Assembly (NCBI RefSeq): GCF_027531545.1
Contig: NZ_JAPZSC010000020.1
Coordinates: forward strand, 89,061-153,060
DNA: 64,000 nt
Reading direction: 5' to 3'
DNA from: Silanimonas sp.
Lineage (GTDB): Bacteria; Pseudomonadota; Gammaproteobacteria; Xanthomonadales; Xanthomonadaceae
The position numbers were made by a program, and so were the translations under genes. The notes beneath the pieces are model-generated. The model was not told the origin of the DNA. It saw nothing but the letters and a program-made list of their open reading frames with translations, and searched no databases. Positions 18,228 to 27,571 of this stretch are shown one piece after another (the stretch's first letter is position 1; every line of letters begins with the position of its first letter).

Positions 18228-19497
18228 CGACGACGCCCATCCCGCCGGCGGTGCAGACCGAGATCAGCGCACGGCCCGAACCCTTCTGCTTCAAAAGCTT
18301 CGCCGCCGTCGCCACGATGCGCGCGCCGGTGGCGGCGAACGGGTGGCCCAGTGCCAGCGAGCTGCCGACCACGTTGAGCTTGCTGCGGTCGATGCTGCCG
18401 AGCGGCGCGTCGAGGCCGAGCTTTTCCTTGCAGAACTCGGCCGATTCCCAGGCCTTCAGCGTGCACAGCACCTGCGCGGCGAAGGCTTCGTGGATCTCGT
18501 AGAAGTCGAAGTCCTGCAGGGTGAGGTTGTTGCGCTTGAGCATCTGCGCCACGGCCCAGGCCGGCGCCATCAGCAGGCCGTCGCCGTGGACGAAATCCAC
18601 CGCGGCCACCTGCGCGTCGCGCAGGTAGGCCTGCACTTCGAGGCCGCGCGCCGCCGCCCACTCTTCCGAAGCCAGCAGGCAGGCCGAGGCGCCGTCGGTC
18701 AGCGGCGTGGAGTTGCCGGCCGTGAGCGTGCCCTTGCCCGAGGTCTTGTCGAAGGCGGGCTTCAGCGTGGCGAGCTTCTCGGCGGTGGTCTCCGGGCGAA
18801 GGATGTTGTCGCGGTCGACGCCGCGGAACGGCACCACGAGATCGGCGTAGAAGCCGTCGGCGTAGGCCTTGGCGGCCTTGCTGTGCGATTCGAAGGCCAG
18901 CTGGTCCTGGTCGGCGCGGGTGATGCCCCACTCCTTGGCCATGATCTCGCAGCTCTCGCCCATGCTTTTTCCCGTGCGCGGCTCGGCGACGCCGGGGAAC
19001 TCGGGCGCGAGCTCCTTGAACGAGAAGCCCTTCAGCAGCGCGCCGATGCGCGCGCCCGCGGTCTTCGCCATGTTCATGTTCAGCAGGCGGCGACGGAAGC
19101 CCTTGCTGTGCACGATCGGCACGTCCGACGTGGTGTCGGAGCCGCCACCGATGCCGGCGTCGATCTGGCCGAGCGCGATCTTGTTCGCCACCGTGATGAC
19201 GGTATCGAGCGAGGTGCCGCAGGCGCGCTGCATGGTGATGCCTGGCGTGTACGGCGAAAGCCCCGAAGACAGCGCGGCCTCTCGGCCGATGTTCCAGTCG
19301 CTGGAATGCTTGAGCACGGCGCCCATGGCCACTTCGCCGAGCTGCACGCCATGCAGGCCGAACTTCTCGACCACGGCGCCGACCGCCTTGATCGACAGGC
19401 CGAGGTTGCCGACGTCGTAGTAGGCGGTGTTGTTGCGGCAGAACGGGATGCGTTGGCCACCAAGGATGGCGACGCGGCGGGCGGGGCGGGGATTCAT
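18211..19497 (-). CDS. fadI: acetyl-CoA C-acyltransferase (FadI-like thiolase)
   Basis: This 428-residue thiolase has nucleophilic Cys93 (MQRACGTSLDT), the GHPFAATGARI histidine loop and the C-terminal CTAGGMG acid/base Cys. It catalyses the last step of fatty-acid beta-oxidation, cleaving 3-ketoacyl-CoA, or the reverse condensation of acetyl-CoA. Length and the N-terminal RVAILGGQRIPF resemble FadI-type proteins, but no FadJ or other beta-oxidation gene is adjacent. ATG 19497 has CGGAG upstream; GTG 19503 is an alternative. The convergent overlap with the binding-protein gene is 17 bp. Confidence 0.86.
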   Translation of the reverse strand: MNPRPARRVAILGGQRIPFCRNNTAYYDVGNLGLSIKAVGAVVEKFGLHGVQLGEVAMGAVLKHSSDWNIGREAALSSGLSPYTPGITMQRACGTSLDTVITVANKIALGQIDAGIGGGSDTTSDVPIVHSKGFRRRLLNMNMAKTAGARIGALLKGFSFKELAPEFPGVAEPRTGKSMGESCEIMAKEWGITRADQDQLAFESHSKAAKAYADGFYADLVVPFRGVDRDNILRPETTAEKLATLKPAFDKTSGKGTLTAGNSTPLTDGASACLLASEEWAAARGLEVQAYLRDAQVAAVDFVHGDGLLMAPAWAVAQMLKRNNLTLQDFDFYEIHEAFAAQVLCTLKAWESAEFCKEKLGLDAPLGSIDRSKLNVVGSSLALGHPFAATGARIVATAAKLLKQKGSGRALISVCTAGGMGVVAIVER

Positions 19498-19519
19498 GGA
19501 CACGGGACTCCGGGAGACA

Positions 19520-20530
19520 TCAGGCCGCGACGGGCGGCCAGAGATGGGGGTGACGGTGCCAGATCGCGTCGAGCCATGCGATATGGATGGCCACTTCGGG
19601 CGGCGGGCCGGGCTCGGCGCGCCAACGGTCGAGCATGGTGGCGGGGTGCAGGCCGCCGATCAGCACTTCGCAGGCCTCGGCGAAGCACTGCACCCAGCGC
19701 GGCGAGAAGCCGATGTCGGCGCGGGCGGCCTCGAGGCGCTCCGCGACGGCAGCGGAACCGGCGGTGAGCGTCGAGCGGTCGAGGGGCAGGGGCGACGGCG
19801 CCACGGCCGGCAGCGGATGCTCCGGCTTGCGCGCCACCATGCCGACGAGATGCGCGTCGGTGTGCTCGAACACGAGCTCGAGGCCGGCGGCACGCACGTA
19901 AAGGCGCAGCTCCTCCGGCGTGCAGAACTGGTTGCGGGCGACGTCCTTGCGTTCGGCCGCGTCGCCGCGCGCCACCTGGTCGACCTCGTAGGCGAAACGC
20001 TGCCAGCCGACGGGGTTCGAGAGGTTCCAGTGGTCGAAGTAGAACAGGCCGCCGGGCTTGAGTACCCGCGCGACGTCGCGCAGGTAGAGGACCATGTCCT
20101 CCTTGTCCATGTGGATGAACACGGCCACGCAATAGCCCTTGTCCATCGACGCATCGGCGAAGGGCTTGAGGTGCGGGCCGTCCACCGCGGTGGCGGTGGC
20201 GCCCGGGTGCGAGTCGACGCGCGCGCGGGCGAGGGCCGCCATGTTCTCGGCGATGTCGATGCCGTGCCAGACGGCGACGTGCCCGGCGAGCTGGGCGCCG
20301 ATGCGGCCGACCCCGCAGCCGATCTCGAACACCCGATCGGCGGGCACGAGTTCCAGGGCGGCATGGACCTGCGACGCGGTGAACGCACCGGTGGCGGCGA
20401 GCACCGACTCGTCGGCGCTGCCATCGACGGCGGCCATGCCGTCGGATAGCGTGGCCGAACGCGCGTTCCACGCGGCTTTGTAGCTTTCGGGGGAGGAGGA
20501 CAAGGCGCAGGGCCGGTGACTTTGGACCAC
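19520..20530 (-). CDS. SAM-dependent methyltransferase, class I
   Basis: This 336-residue protein has a Rossmann-type methyltransferase core. It shows motif I EIGCGVGRIGAQLAG at ~88-102 for SAM binding, an acidic GIDIAENM strand end, and ARVLKPGGLFYFDHW, typical of class I enzymes. The C-terminal ~100 residues form an extra region without a domain I recognise. The substrate is unknown. It starts at GTG 20530 and overlaps the 5' region of the divergent gene that follows, so either the two share a very short regulatory region or one start is slightly misplaced. The gap to the thiolase start is 22 bp. Confidence 0.8.
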   Translation of the reverse strand: MVQSHRPCALSSSPESYKAAWNARSATLSDGMAAVDGSADESVLAATGAFTASQVHAALELVPADRVFEIGCGVGRIGAQLAGHVAVWHGIDIAENMAALARARVDSHPGATATAVDGPHLKPFADASMDKGYCVAVFIHMDKEDMVLYLRDVARVLKPGGLFYFDHWNLSNPVGWQRFAYEVDQVARGDAAERKDVARNQFCTPEELRLYVRAAGLELVFEHTDAHLVGMVARKPEHPLPAVAPSPLPLDRSTLTAGSAAVAERLEAARADIGFSPRWVQCFAEACEVLIGGLHPATMLDRWRAEPGPPPEVAIHIAWLDAIWHRHPHLWPPVAA

Positions 20531-20566
20531 AATAGGTTAGACCGCCCCGCCGAGCCGCCCAAGCCC

Positions 20567-21469
20567 ATGAGCCGAATGCCGACCCCGGAAGTGCTGACCA
20601 CCCTGGGCGTGATCGCCATCGAGCTGGCCGGCGAGGCGCCGGTCGGGCGCAACGCGCTGCCGCAGGCCGAAGCCGGCGACTGGGCGGCCGGTATCGCCGC
20701 CGACCTCGCCCGCGTGGTGGCCGAAACCGCCTCGCTCGACCTCGTCGTGGCCGCGGCGCTCTACGACCCGTCGGAAATCCTCCGGCCGAACGTGCCGCGC
20801 CACGCGCTGCTGGAGGCCTACGCGGCTCGCGTGCCGGGCGAGGCCGGTGGCCGAGTGATCGCCTTCGGCGCAGGCACCGACGGCCTGCCCGCCGACCTTG
20901 CACCGCAAACCGACCTCGCCGGCGGCCCGCTTCGCGTGCTGCCCTTCCTGCTGCGTGGGCCGGCCGACGCCGTGAAGCGCGTCGGGGAAGCGCTGGAGGA
21001 GCGCCTGCTCGACACCGGGATGGCCAACGCCGGCACGGCGCTGGCGACGCAGTCGGCCTTCGGCCTGCGCGTCGAGCACATGCGTTACCTCACCCTGCAC
21101 GACCTGATGGCGATGATGGCCATGCAGTACGAGCACGCGGGCCTCGCCGGCCTGTGGCCGATGATCGAGGCCGCGCTGTTCGGCGATGACGAGGAGCTGT
21201 GGCTCGATGCCCCGCCCGAGCCGCTGGTGCGCTACGCCAACGGCGCGGCGCAGATCGCGCTGATCGATGCCGACGCCTGGGCGCTCGGCGGCTTCGTGCC
21301 GCCCGGCGTGGACGCCGGCAAGCTCGGCGCCGAGGGCATGGAGCGCCTGTTCGAGCACTTCGAAGCCCGGCAGCGGCAGATCGCCGCGGTACTGGGCGCC
21401 CATGGCCTCGAGGTGACCTTCGCCCACTGCCCGGTCGGGAAGGACGCGCGCGCCATCCTGCGCGGCTGA
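20567..21469 (+). CDS. conserved hypothetical protein
   Basis: This ~300-residue acidic, Ala/Leu-rich protein has no signal peptide or membrane segment. I do not recognise a family. Features visible are SLDLVVAAALYDPSEILRPNVP, a Met-rich helix (LHDLMAMMAMQYEHAGL) and a C-terminal segment ending CPVGKDARAILRG. ATG 20567 avoids overlap with the divergent methyltransferase; starts at 20516 or 20576 are also possible. Coding character is supported by strong third-position GC and uninterrupted length. The genes around it give no functional clue. Confidence 0.7.
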   Translation: MSRMPTPEVLTTLGVIAIELAGEAPVGRNALPQAEAGDWAAGIAADLARVVAETASLDLVVAAALYDPSEILRPNVPRHALLEAYAARVPGEAGGRVIAFGAGTDGLPADLAPQTDLAGGPLRVLPFLLRGPADAVKRVGEALEERLLDTGMANAGTALATQSAFGLRVEHMRYLTLHDLMAMMAMQYEHAGLAGLWPMIEAALFGDDEELWLDAPPEPLVRYANGAAQIALIDADAWALGGFVPPGVDAGKLGAEGMERLFEHFEARQRQIAAVLGAHGLEVTFAHCPVGKDARAILRG

Positions 21470-21549
21470 GCCCTGACGCGCTGCGTCACCAACTCCGGCC
21501 TCGCCCGAGGCTATAGTCGAAGCTCGGAAGCCTCACGCAGGAACCGGGC

Positions 21550-22548
21550 ATGCGTACGGCGGTGGCGACGCAAGGCAAGTCGGGCTGGCGCGCAATAGCG
21601 CTCTTGACGGCGTTTTTGTGCGCGTGCGGAACCGCCGACGCCCCCAGTGCACCCACGCCGATGCGCCTGGGCATGGACCTTTGGGCCGGGTACTTCCCCG
21701 CGGTCATCGCCGAGCACGAAGGCCTGATGGCCGCGGAAGGCGTCGACCTCGAGGTGGTGGCCACGCGCGACACCAATGGCCTGATCGCCGAGTTCGCCGC
21801 CGGCCATTACGACCTCATCGCGGTGTCGCTGGGCGACGCCATCACCCTCTCGCGAAGCCGACCCGACCTCGTGGTGCTGCTGGTCGCGGACGAGTCGTCC
21901 GGTGGCGACCAGCTGCTGCGCGCACCCACCGTCGGCGCCGACCCCGCGGCCCCGCCGCGCTTGGGCACCAACCTTGGCGGTTTCGGTGAGCTGTTCATCC
22001 GGGCTTGGCTGGAGCGCGAGGGCATCGCCCCCGGCGACGTGCTCTGGTCGAACGTCGACGCGTCCGAGGTGCCCGCGGCGCTGGCCGAGGGCCGCATCGA
22101 TTTCGGCCACACCTGGCAGCCCTACGCAGATCAAGCCGCGGCAGCCGGCGCGACCCCGGTGTTCAGCAGCGCGGACACGCCCGGCCTCATCCTCGACGTG
22201 GTGCTGGCCACGCGTGCCGGGTTGGAACGCCAGCCCGAGGCACACCAGGGCTTCGTGCGGGCCTGGTTCGAAGCGGAACGCCGTTGGCGCGCCGACCCGG
22301 CGGCCGGCAACGCCGCGGCCGCCGCCGCCCTCGGGCTGGACGCCGCGACCGTCTCGCTGGCCGGAGTGAAGCTGTATTCGCTCGACGACAACCGTCATGC
22401 CATGGCGGGCGGCGCCGATTCCCCGCTGGCCTCGCTGATCGAGCGCTACACCGCGTTCTTCATCGAACGCGGCAGCCTGAGCACGCCGCCAGACCCGGCG
22501 GCGATGTTCGACCCGGCGGTGCTGCCCGAGGCCGCGCCCACGCCATGA
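21550..22548 (+). CDS. SsuA/NMT1-like substrate-binding lipoprotein
   Basis: This 332-residue protein has a lipoprotein signal (AIALLTAFLCAC) and a type-2 periplasmic binding fold of the SsuA/ThiY/NMT1 kind. It begins PMRLGMDLWAGYFPAVIAEH, followed by GLMAAEGVDLEVV and the EFAAGHYDLIAVSLGD segment. AGGAACC precedes ATG 21550. Such proteins usually feed an ABC transporter with sulfonates, taurine or pyrimidine precursors. Here the next genes are a sensor kinase and a c-di-GMP phosphodiesterase, not a permease or ATPase. The stop overlaps the kinase start by 4 bp. I infer that it presents a ligand to the kinase's dCache domain, with transport unlikely. Confidence 0.85.
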   Translation: MRTAVATQGKSGWRAIALLTAFLCACGTADAPSAPTPMRLGMDLWAGYFPAVIAEHEGLMAAEGVDLEVVATRDTNGLIAEFAAGHYDLIAVSLGDAITLSRSRPDLVVLLVADESSGGDQLLRAPTVGADPAAPPRLGTNLGGFGELFIRAWLEREGIAPGDVLWSNVDASEVPAALAEGRIDFGHTWQPYADQAAAAGATPVFSSADTPGLILDVVLATRAGLERQPEAHQGFVRAWFEAERRWRADPAAGNAAAAAALGLDAATVSLAGVKLYSLDDNRHAMAGGADSPLASLIERYTAFFIERGSLSTPPDPAAMFDPAVLPEAAPTP

Positions 22549-25361
22549 AGGCCCGCACCCGCGTCGCCGCGGCGATCCTCGCTTTCGCCGCGCTTCCACT
22601 CATCCTCGTGAACGCGGGCAGCCTCGCCGACCGCCGCGACGATGCCGCGCGCAACGGCGACCTGCTGCTCTCCGGCAATGCCGACGAGCTCGCGGCCCTG
22701 CTCGCCGCCACGCGGACGCGCTGGCTGGAGAGCGTGCGCGCCGATGCCCGCCTGCCGATCTTCGAGGAGATGCTGTCGGGCAGCGCGCCGCCGTCGCCGC
22801 TGCGCCTGAGCCGCTTCTTCGCCGCCATGACCAGCCGCGACACGGTAAACATCGGCGCCATCGGCGTGCTCGACCTCGAGGGCCGCGTGGTGCAGGACTC
22901 GCAGGCGGTGAACCTCGGCCGCGACGAGTCACTGGAGCCCTGGTTCCTGCGGGTGGTGGCCTCCGGCCATCCGCAGATGGTCGGCCCCTACACCGCAGCG
23001 GGCGAACGCCGGCCGGCGCTCTACTTCACCGCACTCGTGCGCGATGCGGACGAAAAGCGTCGCGGCGTCCTGCGGATGCGCATGGAGCCGGCCGTGCTCG
23101 GCCAGGTGATGGCCGCGGCCCTCGTCGCGACGCCCGGCCTGTCGGCCACGCTCATGGACGAGGAGGGCCGCACGCTGGCCAGCGTCGGCGCCCTCGGCAA
23201 TGCCGAACTTGCCTTGGGTGCGAACGCCGACGGCAGCAGGGCGGAGCGCGTGCTTACGGTCGGCAACGAACGCGTGGCCATCAAGCCGGTGCCGAATGCG
23301 CCCTGGCGCGTGGTGGTGCGCCAGCCCTTGCCGGAATGGGTCGCACCGCAGGACCAGTTGAATCGCCAATGGGTGCTGGAGACCGTGCTGCTGTTGGTGC
23401 TGCTGCTCGGCGCCTCCCTGCTGCTGGGTCGCCGCATCGCGGCTCCGCTCGCCGGGTTCAGCGATGTTGCCCGACGGTTGGCCGAAGGCGACTACAGCCC
23501 GGTGCCGCGTTGGCCCGGCGCCGAGGAGGCCCGCCGACTTGGCGAGGCGCTCGATGCGCTCGCGGCGCGGCTGCGCGAAACCATCGGCACGCTCTCCAAA
23601 GAGTTGCATCAACGCCGCGACGCCGAGACGGCGCTGAGGGCCAGCAAGGAGCAGTACCTCGATCTCGTCGAACAGTTGCCCGCGGCGGTGTATCGCTGCG
23701 GCAACGCCCCCGGTTGGCCGATGGAGTTCCTGAGCCCGCAAATCGTGGCCCTCACCGGCTTCACGGCCTCCGACCTGCTGGCCGGTGACGGCCAGCACTT
23801 CGCCCGGCTGATCCACCCCGACGACATGGCGCACTGCGAGGCGGCGATTTCAGACGCCACGATCCGCCTGGGCAAGTACCAGCTGAACTACCGGATCCGC
23901 GACCGGGACGGTGAGACGCGCTGGGTTTGGGAACTGGGCAGCGTGCATACCGACGCCGCGGGTCGCCCCACCCAACTCACTGGCGTGATGTTCGACGTGA
24001 CCGAGCGGGAGACGGCCAACCAGGCCATGGCCCTGCTGCGAGGACGGATCGAAGCGCGGGTCGGCGGCGACTTCTTCCTCGCCCTCGCCACCGGCCTTGC
24101 GCGCTTGCTGGACGTCGAACGGGTGATGATCGGCCGCTACCAGGGAATGCCGCCGACGCGACTGACGTCGCTGGCGCTGGCTCACCGCGACGGACCCAGC
24201 GAGCGGGCGGACTTCGCCATCACCGGCACCCCCAGCGCGGCCGTGCTGGCGGAGGGCCAGATCGAGGTGCTGGACGGCGTCACCCAGCGATTCCCTGACG
24301 ATGCGACACTCGCGGCCCGCGGCTTGCGGTCCTACATCGGTCGCCGGCTGGATGACAGCCATGGCCGGCCGATCGGCGTGCTGGCCGTGCTGCATGGTCA
24401 GCCCCTGGGCGCGGACAGCGCCGCGGCGCGGCTTCTGGACCTGTTCCAGCCGCGCGTGGCCGCCGAGCTGGAGCGCGTCATCGCCGAGGAGGACCTGCAG
24501 CGGCTCGCCGACACCCTCGAGAACCGCGTGGCGGAGCGCACGCGCGAGCTCGAAGCGGCGAACGCCTCGCTCTCGCAGGCCATGGAACAGCTGGTGCAGC
24601 GCGAGAAGCTGGCCTCGCTGGGCAGCCTGGTCGCCGGCGTCGCGCACGAGCTGAACACGCCGATCGGCAACGCGCTGACGGTCTCGACCGCCCTCAACGA
24701 CATCCATCGCCAATTCGCCGACGTGCTGGCCAAGGGCGCGGTGAGGCGTTCGGCGCTCGATCGCTTCGTGGCCGAGAACAGCGAGGCCACCGAGCTCATC
24801 GAACGCAACCTGCAGCGCGCCGCCGCCCTGATCAGCCACTTCAAGCAGGTGGCGGTGGACCAGGCCAGCGTGCGGCGCCGGGAGTTCGACCTCGCCGCCC
24901 TGGTGGAGGACGTGCTCTCCACGCTCAGCCCACGGCTGAAGCGCTCCCCGCACCGGGTCGAGGTCGAGATCCCGGCCGGGCTGCTGCTCGAGAGCTATCC
25001 CGGCCCCCTGGAGCAGGTGCTCACCAACCTCATCGAAAACAGCCTCGTGCACGGCTTCGAGGCTGGGCGCGCCGGCGTGATCCGAATCTCGGCCGAGGCG
25101 GCGGGGCCCCGCATCCGCCTGCGCTACGCCGATGACGGGCTGGGCATTCCCCCGGCGCTCCGGCATCGGGTTTTCGACCCCTTCTTCACCACCAAACTCG
25201 GGCAGGGCGGCAGCGGACTCGGCCTGTACCTGGTGTACAACCTCGTGCACGGCCGGCTGGGCGGCAGCATCGAGTTGCTGGACGGCGCTGGACCGGGAGC
25301 CAGCTTCATCGTGGAATTGCCGGTGGTCGCCCCGGCCGCCGGAGAGGAGACGCGCGGATGA
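22545..25361 (+). CDS. dCache-HAMP-PAS-GAF sensor histidine kinase
   Basis: This 938-residue inner-membrane kinase has transmembrane helix 1 at ~8-28 and a periplasmic dCache domain (~35-270, with IGAIGVLDLEGRVVQD and RDADEKRRGVLRM). Transmembrane helix 2 at ~276-298 is followed by HAMP, a PAS domain (~370-490, LIHPDDMAHCEAA, YRIRDRDGETRWVWE), a GAF-like region (~500-640), a coiled coil (VAERTRELEAANASL), HisKA with His701 (VAGVAHELNTPIGNAL) and HATPase_c (FFTTKLGQGGSGLGLYLVY). There is no receiver of its own, so phosphate should pass to the receiver of the following gene. Four-bp overlaps link it to the binding lipoprotein upstream and the response regulator downstream. Confidence 0.92.
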   Translation: MKARTRVAAAILAFAALPLILVNAGSLADRRDDAARNGDLLLSGNADELAALLAATRTRWLESVRADARLPIFEEMLSGSAPPSPLRLSRFFAAMTSRDTVNIGAIGVLDLEGRVVQDSQAVNLGRDESLEPWFLRVVASGHPQMVGPYTAAGERRPALYFTALVRDADEKRRGVLRMRMEPAVLGQVMAAALVATPGLSATLMDEEGRTLASVGALGNAELALGANADGSRAERVLTVGNERVAIKPVPNAPWRVVVRQPLPEWVAPQDQLNRQWVLETVLLLVLLLGASLLLGRRIAAPLAGFSDVARRLAEGDYSPVPRWPGAEEARRLGEALDALAARLRETIGTLSKELHQRRDAETALRASKEQYLDLVEQLPAAVYRCGNAPGWPMEFLSPQIVALTGFTASDLLAGDGQHFARLIHPDDMAHCEAAISDATIRLGKYQLNYRIRDRDGETRWVWELGSVHTDAAGRPTQLTGVMFDVTERETANQAMALLRGRIEARVGGDFFLALATGLARLLDVERVMIGRYQGMPPTRLTSLALAHRDGPSERADFAITGTPSAAVLAEGQIEVLDGVTQRFPDDATLAARGLRSYIGRRLDDSHGRPIGVLAVLHGQPLGADSAAARLLDLFQPRVAAELERVIAEEDLQRLADTLENRVAERTRELEAANASLSQAMEQLVQREKLASLGSLVAGVAHELNTPIGNALTVSTALNDIHRQFADVLAKGAVRRSALDRFVAENSEATELIERNLQRAAALISHFKQVAVDQASVRRREFDLAALVEDVLSTLSPRLKRSPHRVEVEIPAGLLLESYPGPLEQVLTNLIENSLVHGFEAGRAGVIRISAEAAGPRIRLRYADDGLGIPPALRHRVFDPFFTTKLGQGGSGLGLYLVYNLVHGRLGGSIELLDGAGPGASFIVELPVVAPAAGEETRG

Positions 25362-27559
25362 ACGACGAGTGGATCAGCTTCGCCAAGGAAGCGGAGGAAG
25401 GCGTCGATAGCGCGGTGCCCGGTTGGTGCATCGTGGTGGTCGACGACGACGAGGAAGTGCACGAGGCCACGCGCTTCGCGCTGCGCCATGTGCACGTACA
25501 CGGCCGGCCCCTCGAACTGGTGCACCTGTTCTCCGCCACCGAGGCCCGGCGCGTTCTGCCCACCCTCGACATCCCGGCGGTGATCCTGCTCGACGTCGTG
25601 ATGGAAACCGAGAACGCCGGGCTCGACCTCGTCGACTTCATCCGCAACGACTGCGAACTCGCCGCCACGCGCATCGTGCTGCGCACCGGCCAGCCCGGCT
25701 ACGCGCCCGAGCTCAGCGTGTTCGCGCGCTACGACATCAACGACTACTTCACCAAGGCCGAGCTTTCGCGCACGCGCCTGATCACCGCCATCACTTCGGC
25801 GGTAAAGAGCCACGAGCAGATCCGCACCATCGACGAGAGCCGCCGTGGCCTCGAGTTGATCGTGCGCTCCTCGCCGAGCCTGCTGCAGCCGCAAGGGCTG
25901 GCCAATTTCGCCGAGGGCGTGCTCACGCAGGCCAAGGCCCTGCTGCGCGGTCCGATCGACGGCATCGTCTGCGCCCAGCGCGGCTCGCCGCTCGACCCGA
26001 ACGACAACCGCCTGTACGTGGTTGGTGCCGCCGGCGCCCTCGCCGGCGCGGTGTGGCACCCGCTCTCCGACCTCCATGCCGAACCGGTGGTGGCGGCCAT
26101 CGCCCGGGCACTGCGCGAACGCCGCAACGTCCACGGTGACGACTACAGCGTGCTCTACCTCTCGACGCGCGAGCGCGAGGCGGCGATCTACGTCGCCACG
26201 CCGACGCGCCTCAACGACGTCGACCACCAGCTGCTCGAAGTGTTCGCCTCGAACCTCTCGGCCTGCTTCAGCAACCTGCAGCATTTCGAGGAAGTGCACC
26301 GGCTCGCCTTCCGCGACCCGCTTACCGGCCTGATGAACCGCTCCGGCCTGCTGCGCGAGCTCGACGGCGTGGCCGGACGGCAGGACCTGCGCCTGGTGCT
26401 GGTGGACATCGACCACTTCACCGACTTCAACGACGGCCTCGGCCAAGAGGCGGGCGACCTGCTGCTGAGCGCGGTCGGCCAGCGCCTGCGCGAACGCTTC
26501 GGCGGGCACGCCTCGCTCGCCCGCATCGGTGCCGACGTGTTCGCGGTGGTGGGTGATGCGGAACGCCTCGCGCCGTCCGAGCCGCAGGCCGCCTTCGAAC
26601 AGCCCTTCGCCTGTGGCGAACACCTGACACCGGCGCGCGTCACCCTCGGGCTGTGCGACCTCGGCGACTGCACCGACGGCGTCACCGCGCTGCGACACGC
26701 CAACATCGCGCTGAAGGCGGCGAAGCGCAGCCTCAACGACTCGGCCCTGCTCTACCAGGCCGGCCTCGCCGAACACACGCGGCAGCGGCTCGGGATGCTG
26801 GGGCAACTGCGCCGCGACCTGGAAGGCGACCGCCTGGAAGTGTGGTACCAGCCGCAGGTGGGGCTGGCCGATGGCCGGACGCACGCCGTGGAGGCCCTGA
26901 TGCGCTGGCCCGATGGCCGCGGCGGCTGGGTGCAGCCGCCCAATGTGTTCATCCCCCTCACGGAGTACTCCGGGCTGATCGTGCCGATGGGCGAGTTCGT
27001 GCTCGACCGCGCCTGCGGGATGCTCGCCGGGCTGGGCAGCGGCGGCACGGTGCCGGCGCGCATGGCCGTCAACGTCGCGATGCCCCAGCTGCGGGATCCC
27101 GGCTTCATTGCGATGGTCGAACGAACCCTGCAGCGCCATGGCCTCGCCGGCGATCGGCTGGAACTCGAGATCACCGAATCCATCGCGATGGACGAGGCGC
27201 TGGTGCTGCGCCGCAGCCTCGAGCATCTCCGCAGCTTGGGTGTCCGCGTCGCGATCGACGACTTCGGCACCGGCTATTCGTCACTGGCGCAGCTTCGCGC
27301 CTTGCCGGTGGATGCGCTGAAGATCGACCGCCGCTTCGTTTCCGAGCGCAGCGAAGGCCCCGATGAGGCCTTCGTCGAGTGCATCGTGGGGTTGGCGCGC
27401 CGACTGGGCTTGTCGACGGTGGCCGAGGGCATCGAAACCGAGGAACAGTCCCGGCTGATGGGGGCGCTCGGCTGCGAACTGGGCCAGGGCTACTGGCACG
27501 CCCGGCCGATGCCGGAGGCGATGCTGAGGCAGTGGCTGGCGCAGCGCGGGAAGGGCTGA
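25358..27559 (+). CDS. REC-DUF3369-GGDEF-EAL response regulator, predicted c-di-GMP phosphodiesterase
   Basis: This 733-residue cytoplasmic protein has a receiver domain with Asp79 (AVILLDVVMETENAG), a DUF3369 region (~150-310) and a GGDEF domain whose signature is degenerate (RIGADVFAVV). A complete EAL domain follows: Glu512 in VEALMRW, ELEITES, AIDDFGTGYSS and AEGIETEEQ. The pattern predicts a phosphodiesterase that hydrolyses c-di-GMP, with the GGDEF part structural or GTP-sensing and not a cyclase. ATG 25358 overlaps the kinase stop by 4 bp, which makes this the obvious output of the upstream kinase. Confidence 0.92.
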   Translation: MNDEWISFAKEAEEGVDSAVPGWCIVVVDDDEEVHEATRFALRHVHVHGRPLELVHLFSATEARRVLPTLDIPAVILLDVVMETENAGLDLVDFIRNDCELAATRIVLRTGQPGYAPELSVFARYDINDYFTKAELSRTRLITAITSAVKSHEQIRTIDESRRGLELIVRSSPSLLQPQGLANFAEGVLTQAKALLRGPIDGIVCAQRGSPLDPNDNRLYVVGAAGALAGAVWHPLSDLHAEPVVAAIARALRERRNVHGDDYSVLYLSTREREAAIYVATPTRLNDVDHQLLEVFASNLSACFSNLQHFEEVHRLAFRDPLTGLMNRSGLLRELDGVAGRQDLRLVLVDIDHFTDFNDGLGQEAGDLLLSAVGQRLRERFGGHASLARIGADVFAVVGDAERLAPSEPQAAFEQPFACGEHLTPARVTLGLCDLGDCTDGVTALRHANIALKAAKRSLNDSALLYQAGLAEHTRQRLGMLGQLRRDLEGDRLEVWYQPQVGLADGRTHAVEALMRWPDGRGGWVQPPNVFIPLTEYSGLIVPMGEFVLDRACGMLAGLGSGGTVPARMAVNVAMPQLRDPGFIAMVERTLQRHGLAGDRLELEITESIAMDEALVLRRSLEHLRSLGVRVAIDDFGTGYSSLAQLRALPVDALKIDRRFVSERSEGPDEAFVECIVGLARRLGLSTVAEGIETEEQSRLMGALGCELGQGYWHARPMPEAMLRQWLAQRGKG

Positions 27560-27571
27560 GCCGCCTCAGCC
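27554..27571. terminator. bidirectional hairpin holding both stop codons of convergent genes
   Basis: GGCTGAG (27554-27560), loop CCGC, CTCAGCC (27565-27571). The TGA of the plus-strand phosphodiesterase and the TGA of the minus-strand acetyltransferase lie in opposite arms of the stem. There is no T-tract. It probably acts as a compact 3' end for both mRNAs. Confidence 0.6.
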
